The notes under the pieces are model-generated. The model was not told the DNA's origin, made no database searches, and worked only from the letters and a program-made list of their open reading frames with translations. Shown here in pieces: positions 19,926 through 30,515 of a stretch of DNA of 64,000 nucleotides (positions are counted from its first letter, which is position 1; each line of letters opens with the position of its first letter). The position numbers and the translations under genes were made by a program. Source of the stretch: Grifola frondosa (taxonomy: Eukaryota > Basidiomycota > Agaricomycetes > Polyporales > Grifolaceae); NCBI GenBank assembly GCA_001683735.1, contig LUGG01000025.1:744001-808000 (forward strand), in the 5' to 3' direction.

Positions 19926-22900
19926 ATGGCGACCAAACCTAAGGCGAGCAAAGTCCGCGCGAAGCAAAGCGGGCTGTTTGGGCTATCAAATATATTCCAA
20001 TCTGCGGCTTCATCTTCCTCGGCGTCAGTGTCCCCTGATCCTTGGGCGGCTCGAAAGGTTGGAGTTGGGGATCAACCTGGGGCTTTACCCGCACCATATG
20101 CGAAGGAGTCACAGCCGTCGAAGGTGCAAAGTGGCAATGCTACGGTCAACAATACAATTGTGCGTAGCACGGTGGCGACTCTGATGATTTACTAATTCTA
20201 CTCATAGCCACCTTCCGTGCGCATGGCCCAATTTCTCAAAGATTGGGCGACGCAAGCCTTGGCAGGGATTTTGCAACGAGAACAAGGTCCAACGTCTGGA
20301 ACCGGCGGAGAGACATGCTCGTGCGCGAAGTGCAAGTCTGCATGCGGTACAGAGGACCCAATGTACCGTTGCTTCGACTGTTATCACTCATCCTCCTCGT
20401 GTCGCAAATGCATCATCGCCGACCATTTCAACACCCCTTTCCACCGAGTAGAAGAGTGGGATGCCACGAGCTTTTTGGCGTCGACGTGCTCTTGGAGAGC
20501 TCGGTCTCGTTATCCGATTGGGTCATGAAGGTTCCATATGCCCTAATTCGTTATCAGAACCTCGCCGCATGACGGTAGTTCATGCCCATGGCGTGCATTC
20601 CATGTCTGTGCATTTTTGCGCTTGTCGTCTGTCCGACGGTCGTCCGCCACTAGCAGACCCCTTCAGCTGATCAAATTTGGGTTGTTTCCTGCATCCTGGG
20701 AACGTCCGATGACGGCTTTCGCGATCAGTATGCTCCGCGACTTCCATTTGCTATCTCTGCAGTCGCAGATGAATGCGCACGACTACTACACTTTTCTGCG
20801 GCGGACTACGGACAACGTGGCTCCCGACAGTGTTCCGGTGAGTGGATCTGGTTGTGAGGCGGATTGCGCGCTGACGTGACGGGCGTACAGGACCGCTATC
20901 GAGAGCTTTTGACGGCTGCTCGTGAATTTACATTTTTACGATCGGTCAAACGAGCAGGCACACAGCCGCAAATTCATTTGCCAAGGGGCAGTCTCGCGGT
21001 GTTGTGTCCAGCATGCCCACAGCCGGGCATCAACATGGATCCACACTGGCGAACGAGACCGGAAGGGCAACGGTGAGCGTGATACCTAATTCATTATAAT
21101 GGATTGTGCTTAATACGTTGATATCTAGTTTTCTGGACGCTCTTTTTCATACCGTGGATGGCAACTTCCATCAAAATCAACGCGAGAAACCCATGGACCC
21201 GAACGATCTACCGCTGACCCTTGGGCAGCGTACTACGCGAATGAGCGAGAGTTCGACTTGTATCAAAAGCGGCTTGGCCGATTCAAAAAGAGGTGAGCGA
21301 TTTTCTGTTTCGTCAGACATGAACGCTAACAGTTTATCAGCCTACCCATCACAAGTTCGGGCGTTGGCACGGCGGTACGGCGGGCGAAATCAGAACAGTT
21401 TGCGTCGCTCAGCCACATGTTCGTGCTTCCGATGTGTGGCTGGACCTGCAGAAAGGCGAAAGGTATGCACCACGGTATGCTCGCACACTTATGATCTAAC
21501 CGATGGCGCAGATTCGCGAATGTTGATTTTGCAATGCTTTCCACGTTACAGCCATGGATGGGACTTCGATTACACGTTTCCGGCTACGATATCAATTGTC
21601 AATACCGAATTCATTTGGCCGCACGCCTACATTGGATTGCACGACGTGCGATAGACCTCCCCTCGATACAGTCTTACCGCTTGCCTCAGACGTTGGCAGC
21701 GGTTGGCAAATTCCATTTGCCGGCTCACATCGCGCAATGTCGGTTCAAGTTCTCTTACTATTGGTTGCCAGGGGTGGGGATGACTGATGGTGAAGCTCCT
21801 GAGAGGATTTGGGCTACCCTCAACGCCTTAGCTTCGCGGACTCGAGAAATGACGTCGGGTCACCGCCACGACGTGATCAACGATCATCACTCCGACATGA
21901 ACATCCGCCGCGTTCACAGCTTAAGTGTGGTCTTCATTGCTGAATTTGACGTATACTACTGATGTACATTGCACAGGTCGATCGTTATCAAGCAAACACG
22001 AACGTGCGGTCAAGCAGCTGAAGGTGGCAACTGATCATCTGGTCAGTGTGGAGGAAAACGTGAGCACGGAGAAATTAGCAAACTGGAAGCAGCAGGAGGA
22101 TGAGTGGCTGCGGAAAGTGGTCGATATGGGGAAACACAAGGACCTAGAGAATGTGTATGAGCCTCGCCGGGAGGCAGGTGAGTAAATGTTCAGATGACCT
22201 TTGCCGTTCTGACGAAGCGCCGCAGCCCTGACACAAAAACAAATGTTGGCGCATCTCAACACACGAACGGATCCCAATCATTCGGCGACACCGGGTCTAG
22301 TGGAGGCTATTGAGCAAGGCATCTCTCTCCAGACTCAAAAGTGCGTAGGACCTCTGCTTTCGAGCAGCACTGCTGACATACACTGGCTAGATTATCACTT
22401 CTCACCGCAATTCAAGATGATTATGGCACGGATAGTGGGCACTCTGAGCTGGACGATAAGCGCAAGCAGTTCGCAGCGAAGTGGAAGGAATGGAGAGATA
22501 TATCGGATCGATATCTGTCCCCGTTGGTCGACGAGGCGGCGAAGGCTGTAGAAGAGGAATCACCCGGTCCTTTCTCCAGATCATTTCCTTTGGCCGCGCC
22601 TGCAGTAGACGACAAGAACGAAGACTCCGTCACTGATTCCACCAGCAACGCCAAAGGGAAGCGCAAGCGTGACCCGGAGCCGGAGGATGACGCGCAGCGT
22701 ACAAAAAGTACGGCGTGGTTCGAGGTCGATGCGATCCAGATAGATGTGCCATCGTCGTACGATCCGGCCGTGCGCAACCACAACATTATGGCCGGTGCAA
22801 TCGAGGTAGAACAGAAATTGCGACAATCTCAAGCGAACGATGCCCTGGACGATGTGCGCACTCACATCATCACTAACGAGGCTTTCAAGATCGCGAAACA

Positions 22901-23649
22901 TAATGTTTCGGGCCAAAGGGCGAATACTCGGGCAACAAACCAAATCCGGCAGAAGCAACTAGCCATCAACAGAGCGGCCGACGAATATCGCCGCGCGCGA
23001 CGGATTATGGTAATGCTGGGTATGAATGCTAACGATCCTACATACAGGGAACTGAAGCGTGAAGATGTCCGCAAGTTCACAATGTATTCGGCGCAACAAC
23101 AAATCGGGCAAAGCAAGGAAGCACCTTCGTGGATCTGGGAGAACTTTTCTTTTGTGGAAGGTCAAGCTGCGGGGGGATATGAGGAGTTTTTCGAGGACGG
23201 TATGTACACGAATATTCCACAGAGGATTTAGGACTGACGTGCATCGGGAAAGCACTGCGCGTTCACTGGTTCAGATCAAATGCCCTCAAGGCGCGTTGGC
23301 ACGAGGAAGTGTTGCTGGTCGAGGAGGAAATGCGGCGGACATTGCGATTTTTCTTATACTTCGAGCGCGACTGGCTGAGGAAAGCGGAGGAGTTGGATAA
23401 GGGCGGAGACCATGGGGCAGCCGCATATGCGCGAAAGTGAGTCAGATATTCGCGTAGGTGGTGCCGTACTCATTATAATCTAGGCAAGCATGTCGTTATT
23501 CGCGGTTGTTGTCGTTGGGGCGGATTTCGTTCGCAAATAGGATAGAGACGGTAAGTATTGAACAAATGCAGTTAGCACTACACTAACGTGTTTGGTAGAA
23601 TGCGGTTACAGTGCTGGACCTTAGGGTAAGCATTACGGATGTGGATTAG
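19926..23649 (+). pseudogene. KDZ transposase (CxC2-like), multi-exon, with frameshifts
   Basis: DDE-type transposase that would cut and paste this element. In order: a Ser-rich N-terminus from ATG 19926; a CxC2-like cysteine cluster (CSCAKCKSACG, YRCFDCYHSSSSCRKC, PFHRVEEWD); ALGELGLVIRLGHEG; FGLFPASWERPMTAF; YYTFLRRTTDNV; CPACPQPGINMD; LDLQKGERFANVDF; a catalytic-type VSGYDINCQYRIHL; DGEAPERIWATLNALASRT then GHRHDVINDHHSDMN; a long helical C-terminus; and a last exon ending at 23649. About ten short introns have good borders. Three single-base shifts break it: an extra T near 20471, a missing C near 20657 and a missing G near 21226. All are in short homopolymers, so either decay or sequencing error could explain them. 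Confidence 0.88.
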
Positions 23650-24230
23650 TATGTAGGATGGTGGCATTGAGTACTGTAATGGATTTCGGTGTTTTCGTAT
23701 TATTAGAAGCGCGACGGAAGCGCATGTATGCACGAGCTTGCGAGATGCACAAAATGTACCCGCGCAATTAAGCAAACAGTTCAATTTGCGTTGAAGAGAG
23801 ACTCGCGCACGATTATGATGCACGGTTTTTTTTGAAGAGGTCTGCACGCTGCATGCATAACTTTGAAGAAATCTATGTGCATGATGCTGGTGTGCATTGT
23901 ATTTTGTGCTGAGAGGACACACAGAAAGTGCATGCGCAATTAGGTAAATGATTGAATTTGCATACACTTCAATGAAGAGATGCGCGCACACAATTTCGAA
24001 GAGATCCGTGCGCACGGTTTTGGCGCGCTTCGTATTTGAGCTTGGGACATTACCCGCGTGCGCAAGCCGGCACAGAGCTCTGTTTGGACAGTTGTCCACT
24101 ATAACGGAGGGGAAAGGAATGCTGGATTATTACTATACATGTAAGAGTGTACTACTTTATGTATACATGTGAGCATGTAGTTATAAGATGAAATGATCTT
24201 GGTATGTATGAATATCCGACCTGCATGAAT
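23650..24230. repeat. KDZ right subterminal region with a degenerate direct repeat
   Basis: A block at about 23761-23816 (GCGCAATTAAGCAAA, then TTCAATTTGCGTTGAAGAG) recurs loosely at 23934-24000 (GCGCAATTAGGTAAATGATT, AATTTGCAT, CGAAGAGAT), with GCGCACG words around both. No coding exon is seen after the transposase stop at 23649. Confidence 0.4.
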
Positions 24231-24231
24231 G

Positions 24232-24330
24232 AGGAAGGGAGGTGGGATGGATATGGACAGCTGGATGTATATGGGAGGCAGGATGTATATGGCGGCGGGA
24301 TGTATATGGGCGGCGGGATGGATATATCGA
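24232..24330 (-). repeat. KDZ right subterminal repeat array
   Basis: GGATGTATATGGCGGCGG and close variants (GGATGGATATGGACAGCT, GGATGTATATGGGAGGCA) occur about five times in a row with a period of 17-19 bp. On the reverse strand they resemble the left-end word GCCGCCATATGTATCC. Confidence 0.6.
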
Positions 24331-24382
24331 GCACCACGCCAAAATGAGTGGATATTAGAATAGCTCCATATAGATTTGTAAA

Positions 24383-24455
24383 GCCTTCATGGCGCAGTTG
24401 TATCAGGTATGTGCTTTGCTTTCCAAAGTCGCGGGTTCGATCCGGGCCAAATGCA
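24383..24455 (+). other. Degenerate tRNA-like segment with A-box and B-box words
   Basis: TGGCGCAGTTGTATCAGG (A-box-like, about 24390) and GGTTCGATCC (B-box, 24434-24443) are spaced as in a tRNA. An anticodon-like hairpin GCTTT/AAAGT with a 7-base loop lies between them. The T stem does not pair well and the D loop is too long, so it is not a functional tRNA by eye. It may be a tRNA-derived SINE piece or a tRNA fossil within the element end. Confidence 0.35.
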
Positions 24456-24611
24456 TCTATTTTGCCATAATTGAAGCGTGGAGTCCGATGCATCTCGCAA
24501 TCTCGGTTGTATCCGAATTGGCGAGATGTATCTGACCCAATGCAAGGGCAAAAGCAGGAGGTGAGCCCACCTCCCGGGTGTATCCGGCACAGGTGAAGGT
24601 GATGTACCGGA

Positions 24612-24635
24612 TGTATCTGGCTAACTGAATCTCTA
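24612..24635 (-). repeat. KDZ right terminal inverted repeat
   Basis: Reverse strand reads TAGAGATTCAGTTAGCCAGATACA. Its 18-bp core matches the left end with 2 mismatches, and the direct repeat CGTCTCTG follows at once at 24636. Confidence 0.75.
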
Positions 24636-24684
24636 CGTCTCTGCCAAAGTATTCAGTCCCGCATCTTTCGCACTACCTCATATC

Positions 24685-26325
24685 ATGTCCTCCGCCGTAA
24701 GTGCCGCAGAAGTCCAGGAAAAGTGAGTGACTCTTACCGCAATCCTTCCTCATCTAATATCTCCTACCATACAGCTTCATCAAAATATGTTGTGGTGTAT
24801 CGGGTCAGTGGTTCACGTACGATCTCGTATCAATTCTTCATCCCTATTTGTTGCAGCTCTTCTAGTGTATGAGTACCTCATCACGTTTGATCGTGAATAC
24901 CGACTCGTATGGAAGCGTCGATTTTCGGCGGCCACCTTACTTTTCTTGCTCGCAAGGTATCCTTTCTTCTCAACTACACTATTACCCTTCCAACCATATA
25001 TCCGCTGTCAACAATGGTACAGTTCCCATCCCGTTGCACTACACTGCCTTTGTCCACTCATAGTTTCCAGAGCTGCTTTGCGTTGATTTGGTTGGCGACA
25101 GCTTCGGAGCTGCTCTTCCTCTTTGTTGTGCTAGGTGACTAGCCATACAATATTTGACTTCTGATTGGCGATTAATGTTCTATGAAGCATTCTCAAGTCT
25201 CCGAGCATATGCCTTGTCTGGTCGTCAATGGCAAATTGCGTCATTGATGTTCATCTTGTCACTGGTTCCTTTTGCCATTATCCTGGTGAGCTCTGTCCTT
25301 CATATTGAGCTTAACGTGTAATTGAAGTGCGACACATACTTCTAGTTCCAAGACGTGCAGCATGTAGTGGTTGCAGCTCCACCTCCGATTAATTGTATAC
25401 CAGTCTCTCTGGTGTCACCAGAGCTATGGAACATGTCAGTGAAATTCTTCAATCTCACTGCAGCTTTTCGACTGAATGGGTGTGTCATATAGATGTATGA
25501 GTGCTGTTGGCATCATCGCTTGAGGGTCTGCTACGCAATAGTTCCAGTGGCATATGTACAGTGTGCGACAATAATCGCCGCGGAAATGGTTGTTCTTGCA
25601 GTGACCATACACCAGACGTACTGGCAAAGATGGACTGCTGCGGAGGCCAATCTCCGCACTCAATTGCACACGGTGATCTTGAGGGATGGTCAGTTTCCCC
25701 ATTCTCCCCCAGTATATGCACCAACTAATCATGCGCCATCAGGTACGGTATACTTCCTGTAGGTTGTCATTGGTTAACACAGATCCGCATCATTTGACAA
25801 TGGTGCATTTGATAGACTATTGTTGATTATGAACATTGGAGCTATTGTGGGAAACACCAAGTTTGTAGGGGAATTTGTCTCATATCCCTACAGACCCTAA
25901 CTCGTGAGCGTCATGCACGATCATCAGGAATTTATTTCATATATCGACTTCCTTATTGACCCGTGAGTAATTGTGATTAATTGTTCGTCATTTGACTTCT
26001 ATTGAGATGTATTATGGCACAGAATGTCAGCAATTATCATCTCACGATTCATCCTCAATCTCCGCGAGGCCGATGGATCCCAGTGCGGCACCGAAGATAC
26101 AAGTTGCCCATCTTTTGTTCGTTCGATCCAGTTTGCGGCTTTCGTCGAACCCCTCGGTGCCCCTCTCGACCACGAACTCTCATTCTCTGCGATTGACGTC
26201 AGTTCCTTGGACGAGCAGGGAGCTGATGGAGAGAATGAGGATCGATGATGAGGAAATGTTGTCAGGTCAGGCAAGCATTCATGGGCTGATTGAAGCGGAA
26301 GCCGGTCCATCTGGAGTCAGGGAGT
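24685..26325 (+). pseudogene. DUF6533-family membrane protein, copy 2 (promoter displaced)
   Basis: Start MSSAVSAAEVQE at 24685 is in frame and followed by a GTGAGT donor. The next exon (about 24780-24955) gives VHVRSRINSSSLFVAALLVY, EYLITFDREYRLVWKRRF and SAATLLFLLARY. A helix-rich exon lies near 25190-25290 (frame partly lost) and a piece at 25540-25760. The C-terminal exon, from about 26040, is open only to GENEDR-stop because of a deletion in the acidic run. The original tail AEAGPSGVRE is still visible at 26295-26325 in another frame. The KDZ element now stands between this start codon and its TATA-like box, and the LTR-like element sits 230 bp downstream. Confidence 0.7.
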
Positions 26326-26554
26326 AGGACTGCAATACGTTTTCTGTGTGTGCTCTCTCGTCACTGTCTCTTGTATGTGCTAATGCTGACCAGAATGAAG
26401 TCTATCATGCATGCAGGAAATCGCGTATGTCTGGGCATCGCTCTTAGTTGTTTTCTTGGACTATCTTTCATGTCGTAATTTATAAAGATCTGCCGTAGGT
26501 GATATGCTAAACCACCATCACCGCGATGCTCTTACGTATTTTCTGTGTTCACGG

Positions 26555-28303
26555 TGTCACGCACCAAAAGTGTTTGGTACCTGGACATGGCAAAATAACA
26601 TCAATTTTGCACATCCTGTCATCAATAAGTAACATGACATGGGACATCAAATCAGGAACGTGGTCATGTGCTTATACTCATAAATAAAGCACAACTCTGT
26701 TCAACCATTCCCAGGCATTCTTGTTCCTGTCCATCACCATCATGCAGGCAATTTCGTACCCTCGTGATACTCAGGTTCCCTACTATCGGGTGCATCGACA
26801 GACTCGTAAACATATCCTCATCCTCGATCCAGTCCAGGATCATCTTATCCCAATCTATTTTTCTGGTCCCCTTCGTCTTTTGGGACCCAACATTGAGTTT
26901 ACAGGACGAATCACCCGCATCCTTCAATTTCAGGAGACTCGAGTCATTGTTGCTGTGGAGCATTACACAGGCACCCAGGAAGTTGCAGTGGGCATTCCCT
27001 ATTCCATTCTAGCCATGTTTGAATGGTTGGATGCATGGATCATTCGGAACATTGCTCATCGCAGAGGAATGTTGAAGCTGAACAGCGATATAGTTGAATT
27101 GCCGAAGAACATGCTGCAAGCAGGAGATGCGAGACTGATGGATGACTTTCTACTGATCTATGAGGGACATGGATGGAAGAATTAGGTCACATGACAATGT
27201 ATCCAATTTCCCACCAATCAGCACTCAGCTCACATTATTTCAAGTCAAAATATGCATCTTTTGTTAAGGACATTACATAAGAATGATTATAAGAAGGACC
27301 TACATGACTTGAGAAGTCACAATGGAAGGACCTAGACAAGGCCCAGACCAGTCTACATGTTCTAGCTAAGTTTCAGAATGGCCTAGCCCTTGTCAAGAAA
27401 CTCAATACGACCCAGGCTTGTCAAAAGACACCTTCAAATTTGGAGTGTTATCAGTTGTAACCCCATTTTGCAAGCCCGGACAGGTCCAGATCAATCACAT
27501 GACCACCTGGATCATGAGCCCAGACCATCTAGACAAGGCCTAGATGTGGAGATAAGGAGAAAAGTAGGAGATATAAATAGAATTGAAAGATTTAGTGTAG
27601 AAATAAGCTTAGTTAGGAAAACTTTGTACTGAATTCGTAGTTTTGATACTTTTTTAACATAGTTTAGAATGTTCCATGACTAAGACATGATCAGATGACC
27701 TCAGATGAACTCTGATTTGTCAGCACTAATTCAGAAAAGCCAAGTCAGGACCAATCAGGATTGACCATGGATAATCATGATCAGTCGTGATTAGTCAGGA
27801 TTTGAGGTGGATTAGTAAGGCAACCCAGAAATGAGTCAGGGGGAGTCAGAGTGAGTCATTTCCATGGAATGTTCTGGAATTTCCTCAGGGTATAAAAGCA
27901 GGCCAAACTGCCCCCCTGAGAGCAATATAGTTTTTATCCACTTTCACCGCAGACATCTGTGTGCCCTCTCCTTCTGTGTGAATTTCACCTTGGATTGTCA
28001 CCTGACCAGACCGGGCTCTGGTAGTACAAGTCCAAGAAGAGCATCTCAAGGACCCTACAAGGAAAGTAGGCTAGGTTGAGTACTCTGCAGTAGAACATTC
28101 TCAGTAGCAAGACAGCAGATTGCGGCGTAAGGAAAGTGCAAGTTTAAGTTCGAGACAAGAAGTTTCTTGGGCTGTTTGACTGTTCAGACAAGTGCTCTGA
28201 AAGCACAGACCCAGGCAGGAAGACTCAAGGACCCTACAGGACAGTAGGCTAGGTTGAGCACTCTCACGAGACCAGGAATTGAAGTCGCAAGTGTTAGCAA
28301 GTA
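26555..28303 (+). mobile_element. LTR-like element A, left part (split by Plavaka)
   Basis: It begins TGTCACGCACCAAAAGTG after the 4-bp ACGG (26551-26554). It continues at 38338-38615, which ends CCCCTTACA followed by ACGG (38616-38619). TGT...ACA ends and the target duplication fit an LTR. A GGTATAAAAGCAGG promoter word lies at about 27889, and AATAAA near 38530 would be the poly(A) signal. No internal retroelement genes are present, so this is a solo LTR or a non-autonomous element of about 2.0 kb without the insertion. Confidence 0.7.
26742..27185 (+). CDS. ORF in LTR-like element A, 147 residues, unknown family
   Basis: ATG at 26742 opens a 147-codon frame without introns (start MQAISYPRDTQVPYYRVHRQ, middle HLIPIYFSGPLRLLGPNIEF, end DDFLLIYEGHGWKN). 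The same frame of identical length is intact in element B at 29449-29892. A TATA-like CATAAATAAAG lies 54 bp upstream and is also kept. The sequence is mixed, with many beta-type stretches and no cysteine cluster, signal peptide or membrane helix. I recognise no domain. It lies in what would be U3, upstream of the LTR promoter. Differences from copy B are more often silent than replacing, which suggests the protein mattered to the element. Confidence 0.6.
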   Translation: MQAISYPRDTQVPYYRVHRQTRKHILILDPVQDHLIPIYFSGPLRLLGPNIEFTGRITRILQFQETRVIVAVEHYTGTQEVAVGIPYSILAMFEWLDAWIIRNIAHRRGMLKLNSDIVELPKNMLQAGDARLMDDFLLIYEGHGWKN

Positions 28304-29448
28304 CATCAGCAAAAACTTGAAAGTCCGGTGGTCTTTGCAGCACCTGGCCAGACGCGCGCTATCTGGCAGAGGTGGCCACGAGGCTACCAGATGTCGGGCG
28401 TCTTGCCAAATGCGTACAAAGCCCCAGCAGATCGCGCCGGTCCTACAGGTGTGTGTAATCACGTAGATTGTAGAGTACATAGTATGCAGTACAATACCAT
28501 AGCGTGGATGTCCGTTCGGTATACAATAAAAATATTTATCCAGTACTACAATTACACTGTGCGAACTACTACAGCGCTCCGAAGCCTTCTAAATCGTCGT
28601 CGTCTCCATCCCCATCAACGTTCTCACCGTCCTCGGATCCAGAGCCCTGCTCTTCATCTGAATTGTCCTCTGCATCAGAATCACCTTCTGACCCATGGCC
28701 GCTCTCGGAATCTAATCCGCCTGTAGCTCCTGCACCTCTTCCTCATCCTCATCTAAGGCTTCTTCCGCGTTCACTTAAATCCTCGGCATTGCGACAGTGG
28801 AATGTTTGCTGCCGGATCGGTGCCCAATGCCCCCGCCATTGAAGCGCATGAACATGTCGCAGTCGCAAAACCTGTAGAATACCTTGTTAGAGTAGATTCG
28901 GGAATAAATTTAAAAATACTCACATCCCAACGTAAAAAATATGTCCAGTCGTTGTCCTCCTCATCTCCTTCATGTGCCACACTCGGTCCGGGGAGAAGTT
29001 CATCGGTATTTCCGAAGTGAAAGGCAGGGATGAGGTGAGCGCCCCTCAGAATTTGTTGTGGGTCGAGAAAAAAGAACGCGTCTCCGGAACTGCTGTCAAT
29101 GAACTTGACGCGATGCAGTCTCTGCGTCTCAAATCCTCCTGGGGCAGATTCGTCCAGCTCCAGGCCACGCGCCCATATCACGTCGAATCGCTCTGCCTCC
29201 GGGTGTTTCGGGAATCCCAGTCCAATTCGATAGGCGTTGACGTGGAACACGCTAAACACGCTGTCATGCACCAAAAGTGTTTGGTACCTGGACATGGCAA
29301 AATAATATCGACTTTGCACATCCTGTCATCAATAAATAATATGACATGGGACATCAAATCAGGAACGTGGTCACGTGCTTATACTTATAAATAAAGCATA
29401 ACTGTGTTTGACAGTTCCCAGGCATTCTTGTTCCCGTCCACCACCATC

Positions 29449-29892
29449 ATGCAGACAATTTTGTGCCCTCGTGATACTCAGGTTCCCTACTATCGGGTGC
29501 ATCGACAGACTCATAAACATATCCTCATCCTCGATCCAGTCCAGGATCATCTTATCCCAATCTATTTTTCTGGTCCCCTTCGTCTTTCGGGACCCAACAT
29601 CGAGTTTACAGGACGAATCACCCGCATCCTCCAATTTCAGGAGACTCGAGTCATTGTTGCTGTGGAACATTACACAGGCACCCAAGAAGTAGCAGTGGGA
29701 GTTCCATACTCTATTCTAGCCATGTTTGAATGGTTGGACGCGTGGATCGTTTGGAACATTGCTCATCGCAGAGGAATGTTGAAGCCGAACAATGATATAG
29801 TTGAATTGCCGAAGAACATGCTACAAGCAGGAGATGCAAGGCTGATGGATGACTTTCTGTTGATTTATGAGGGGCATGAATGGAACACATGA
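29449..29892 (+). CDS. ORF in LTR-like element B, 147 residues, unknown family
   Basis: Same frame and length as in element A (MQTILCPRDTQVPYYRVHRQ ... MDDFLLIYEGHEWNT). The TATA-like TTATAAATAAAG at about 29388 is also shared. My hand comparison with copy A finds about 18 silent and about 12 replacing changes and no indel, against several large indels in the flanking non-coding parts. It has no introns. Function unknown. It reads on the strand opposite to the Plavaka transposase that hosts it. Confidence 0.6.
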   Translation: MQTILCPRDTQVPYYRVHRQTHKHILILDPVQDHLIPIYFSGPLRLSGPNIEFTGRITRILQFQETRVIVAVEHYTGTQEVAVGVPYSILAMFEWLDAWIVWNIAHRRGMLKPNNDIVELPKNMLQAGDARLMDDFLLIYEGHEWNT

Positions 29893-30189
29893 TGCTGTAC
29901 ACATTGTTCCCCTTCTACAACTAGTATCCAGCCTATGCCACTCCAAGTTGAGATATGTGCATTGTAAGTGAAGTTACATGAGAACGATTGTTAGAAGAAT
30001 CTAGATGACTTGAGAACTACAATGGAAGAACCCAGGCAAGGCCCAGACTGGCCTACAGATTCTAAGAAGGCCTAGAATAGTCTGGCCCACTGTCAAAGTC
30101 CAGCATAACCTAGGCTTGCTAGAAGATGCCCTCAAATCTGGAAGTTTTATTATTTTATTATTTATAACACCACTTTGAAGGCCCGGGCA

Positions 30190-30515
30190 AGCCCAGACAG
30201 GTAATATGGCACCACTATCAGTATGGTGTCATTTTCTAATTATGGTTCCACTACTCAATATGGTACCATTCTGCAATTGTGGGCCCACTTTTAATTATTA
30301 ATCCACTGTAGCCCTGGTTTTTTATTTTATTGTGGCACCACTTTCCATTATGACGCCACTTTCCGTTATGGCACCACTTTCAGCTATGGTTCCACTTTCG
30401 ATTATTGTCTCACCGCCAGCTAGTAATTGTGGCCCCATTTTTAATTATGGCCCCACTTTTAATTATGGCCTCACTCTGAATTATCAATTATGACACCACT
30501 TTTTATAGCCTGGAC
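30190..30515 (+). repeat. Degenerate minisatellite in element B
   Basis: About a dozen tandem variants of ATTATGGCACCACTTTTA (18-22 bp) with GGTTCC, GGCCCC and TGACGCC versions. The array is absent at the matching place in element A, so it expanded in copy B or was lost in A. Confidence 0.75.

Larger units (their letters stand above)
9241..24635 (+). mobile_element. KDZ-superfamily DNA transposon, 15.4 kb, with cargo genes
   Basis: Borders come from comparison with the empty paralogous sites near 3980 and 44110. The target duplication is the 8-bp CGTCTCTG. Terminal inverted repeats are imperfect at the outer 6-7 bases and then read TTCAGTTGGCCGGATACA (9248-9265) against TTCAGTTAGCCAGATACA (reverse strand, 24612-24629). 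Both ends hold clustered subterminal repeats built on a GCCGCCATATGTATCC-like word. Inside are a KDZ transposase (19926-23649, plus), a small intact gene (18862, plus) and three cargo genes on the minus strand. The KDZ class is known from Agaricomycetes and often carries extra genes. I see no TET/JBP dioxygenase here. The insertion separates the TATA-like box from the start codon of DUF6533 copy 2. Confidence 0.88.

Noticed and set aside
24383..24455. A functional tRNA gene
   Set aside because: The T stem does not pair and the D loop is too long, so I list it only as a tRNA-like segment.
9241..24635. TET/JBP dioxygenase as KDZ cargo
   Set aside because: I looked for it because such genes are known to travel with KDZ elements, but none of the cargo translations shows the double-stranded beta-helix H-x-D...H pattern convincingly.
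9233..24643. A CRISPR-like reading of the repeated 19-bp words
   Set aside because: Spacers are not unique and regular, and the host is a eukaryote. The words are transposon subterminal repeats.
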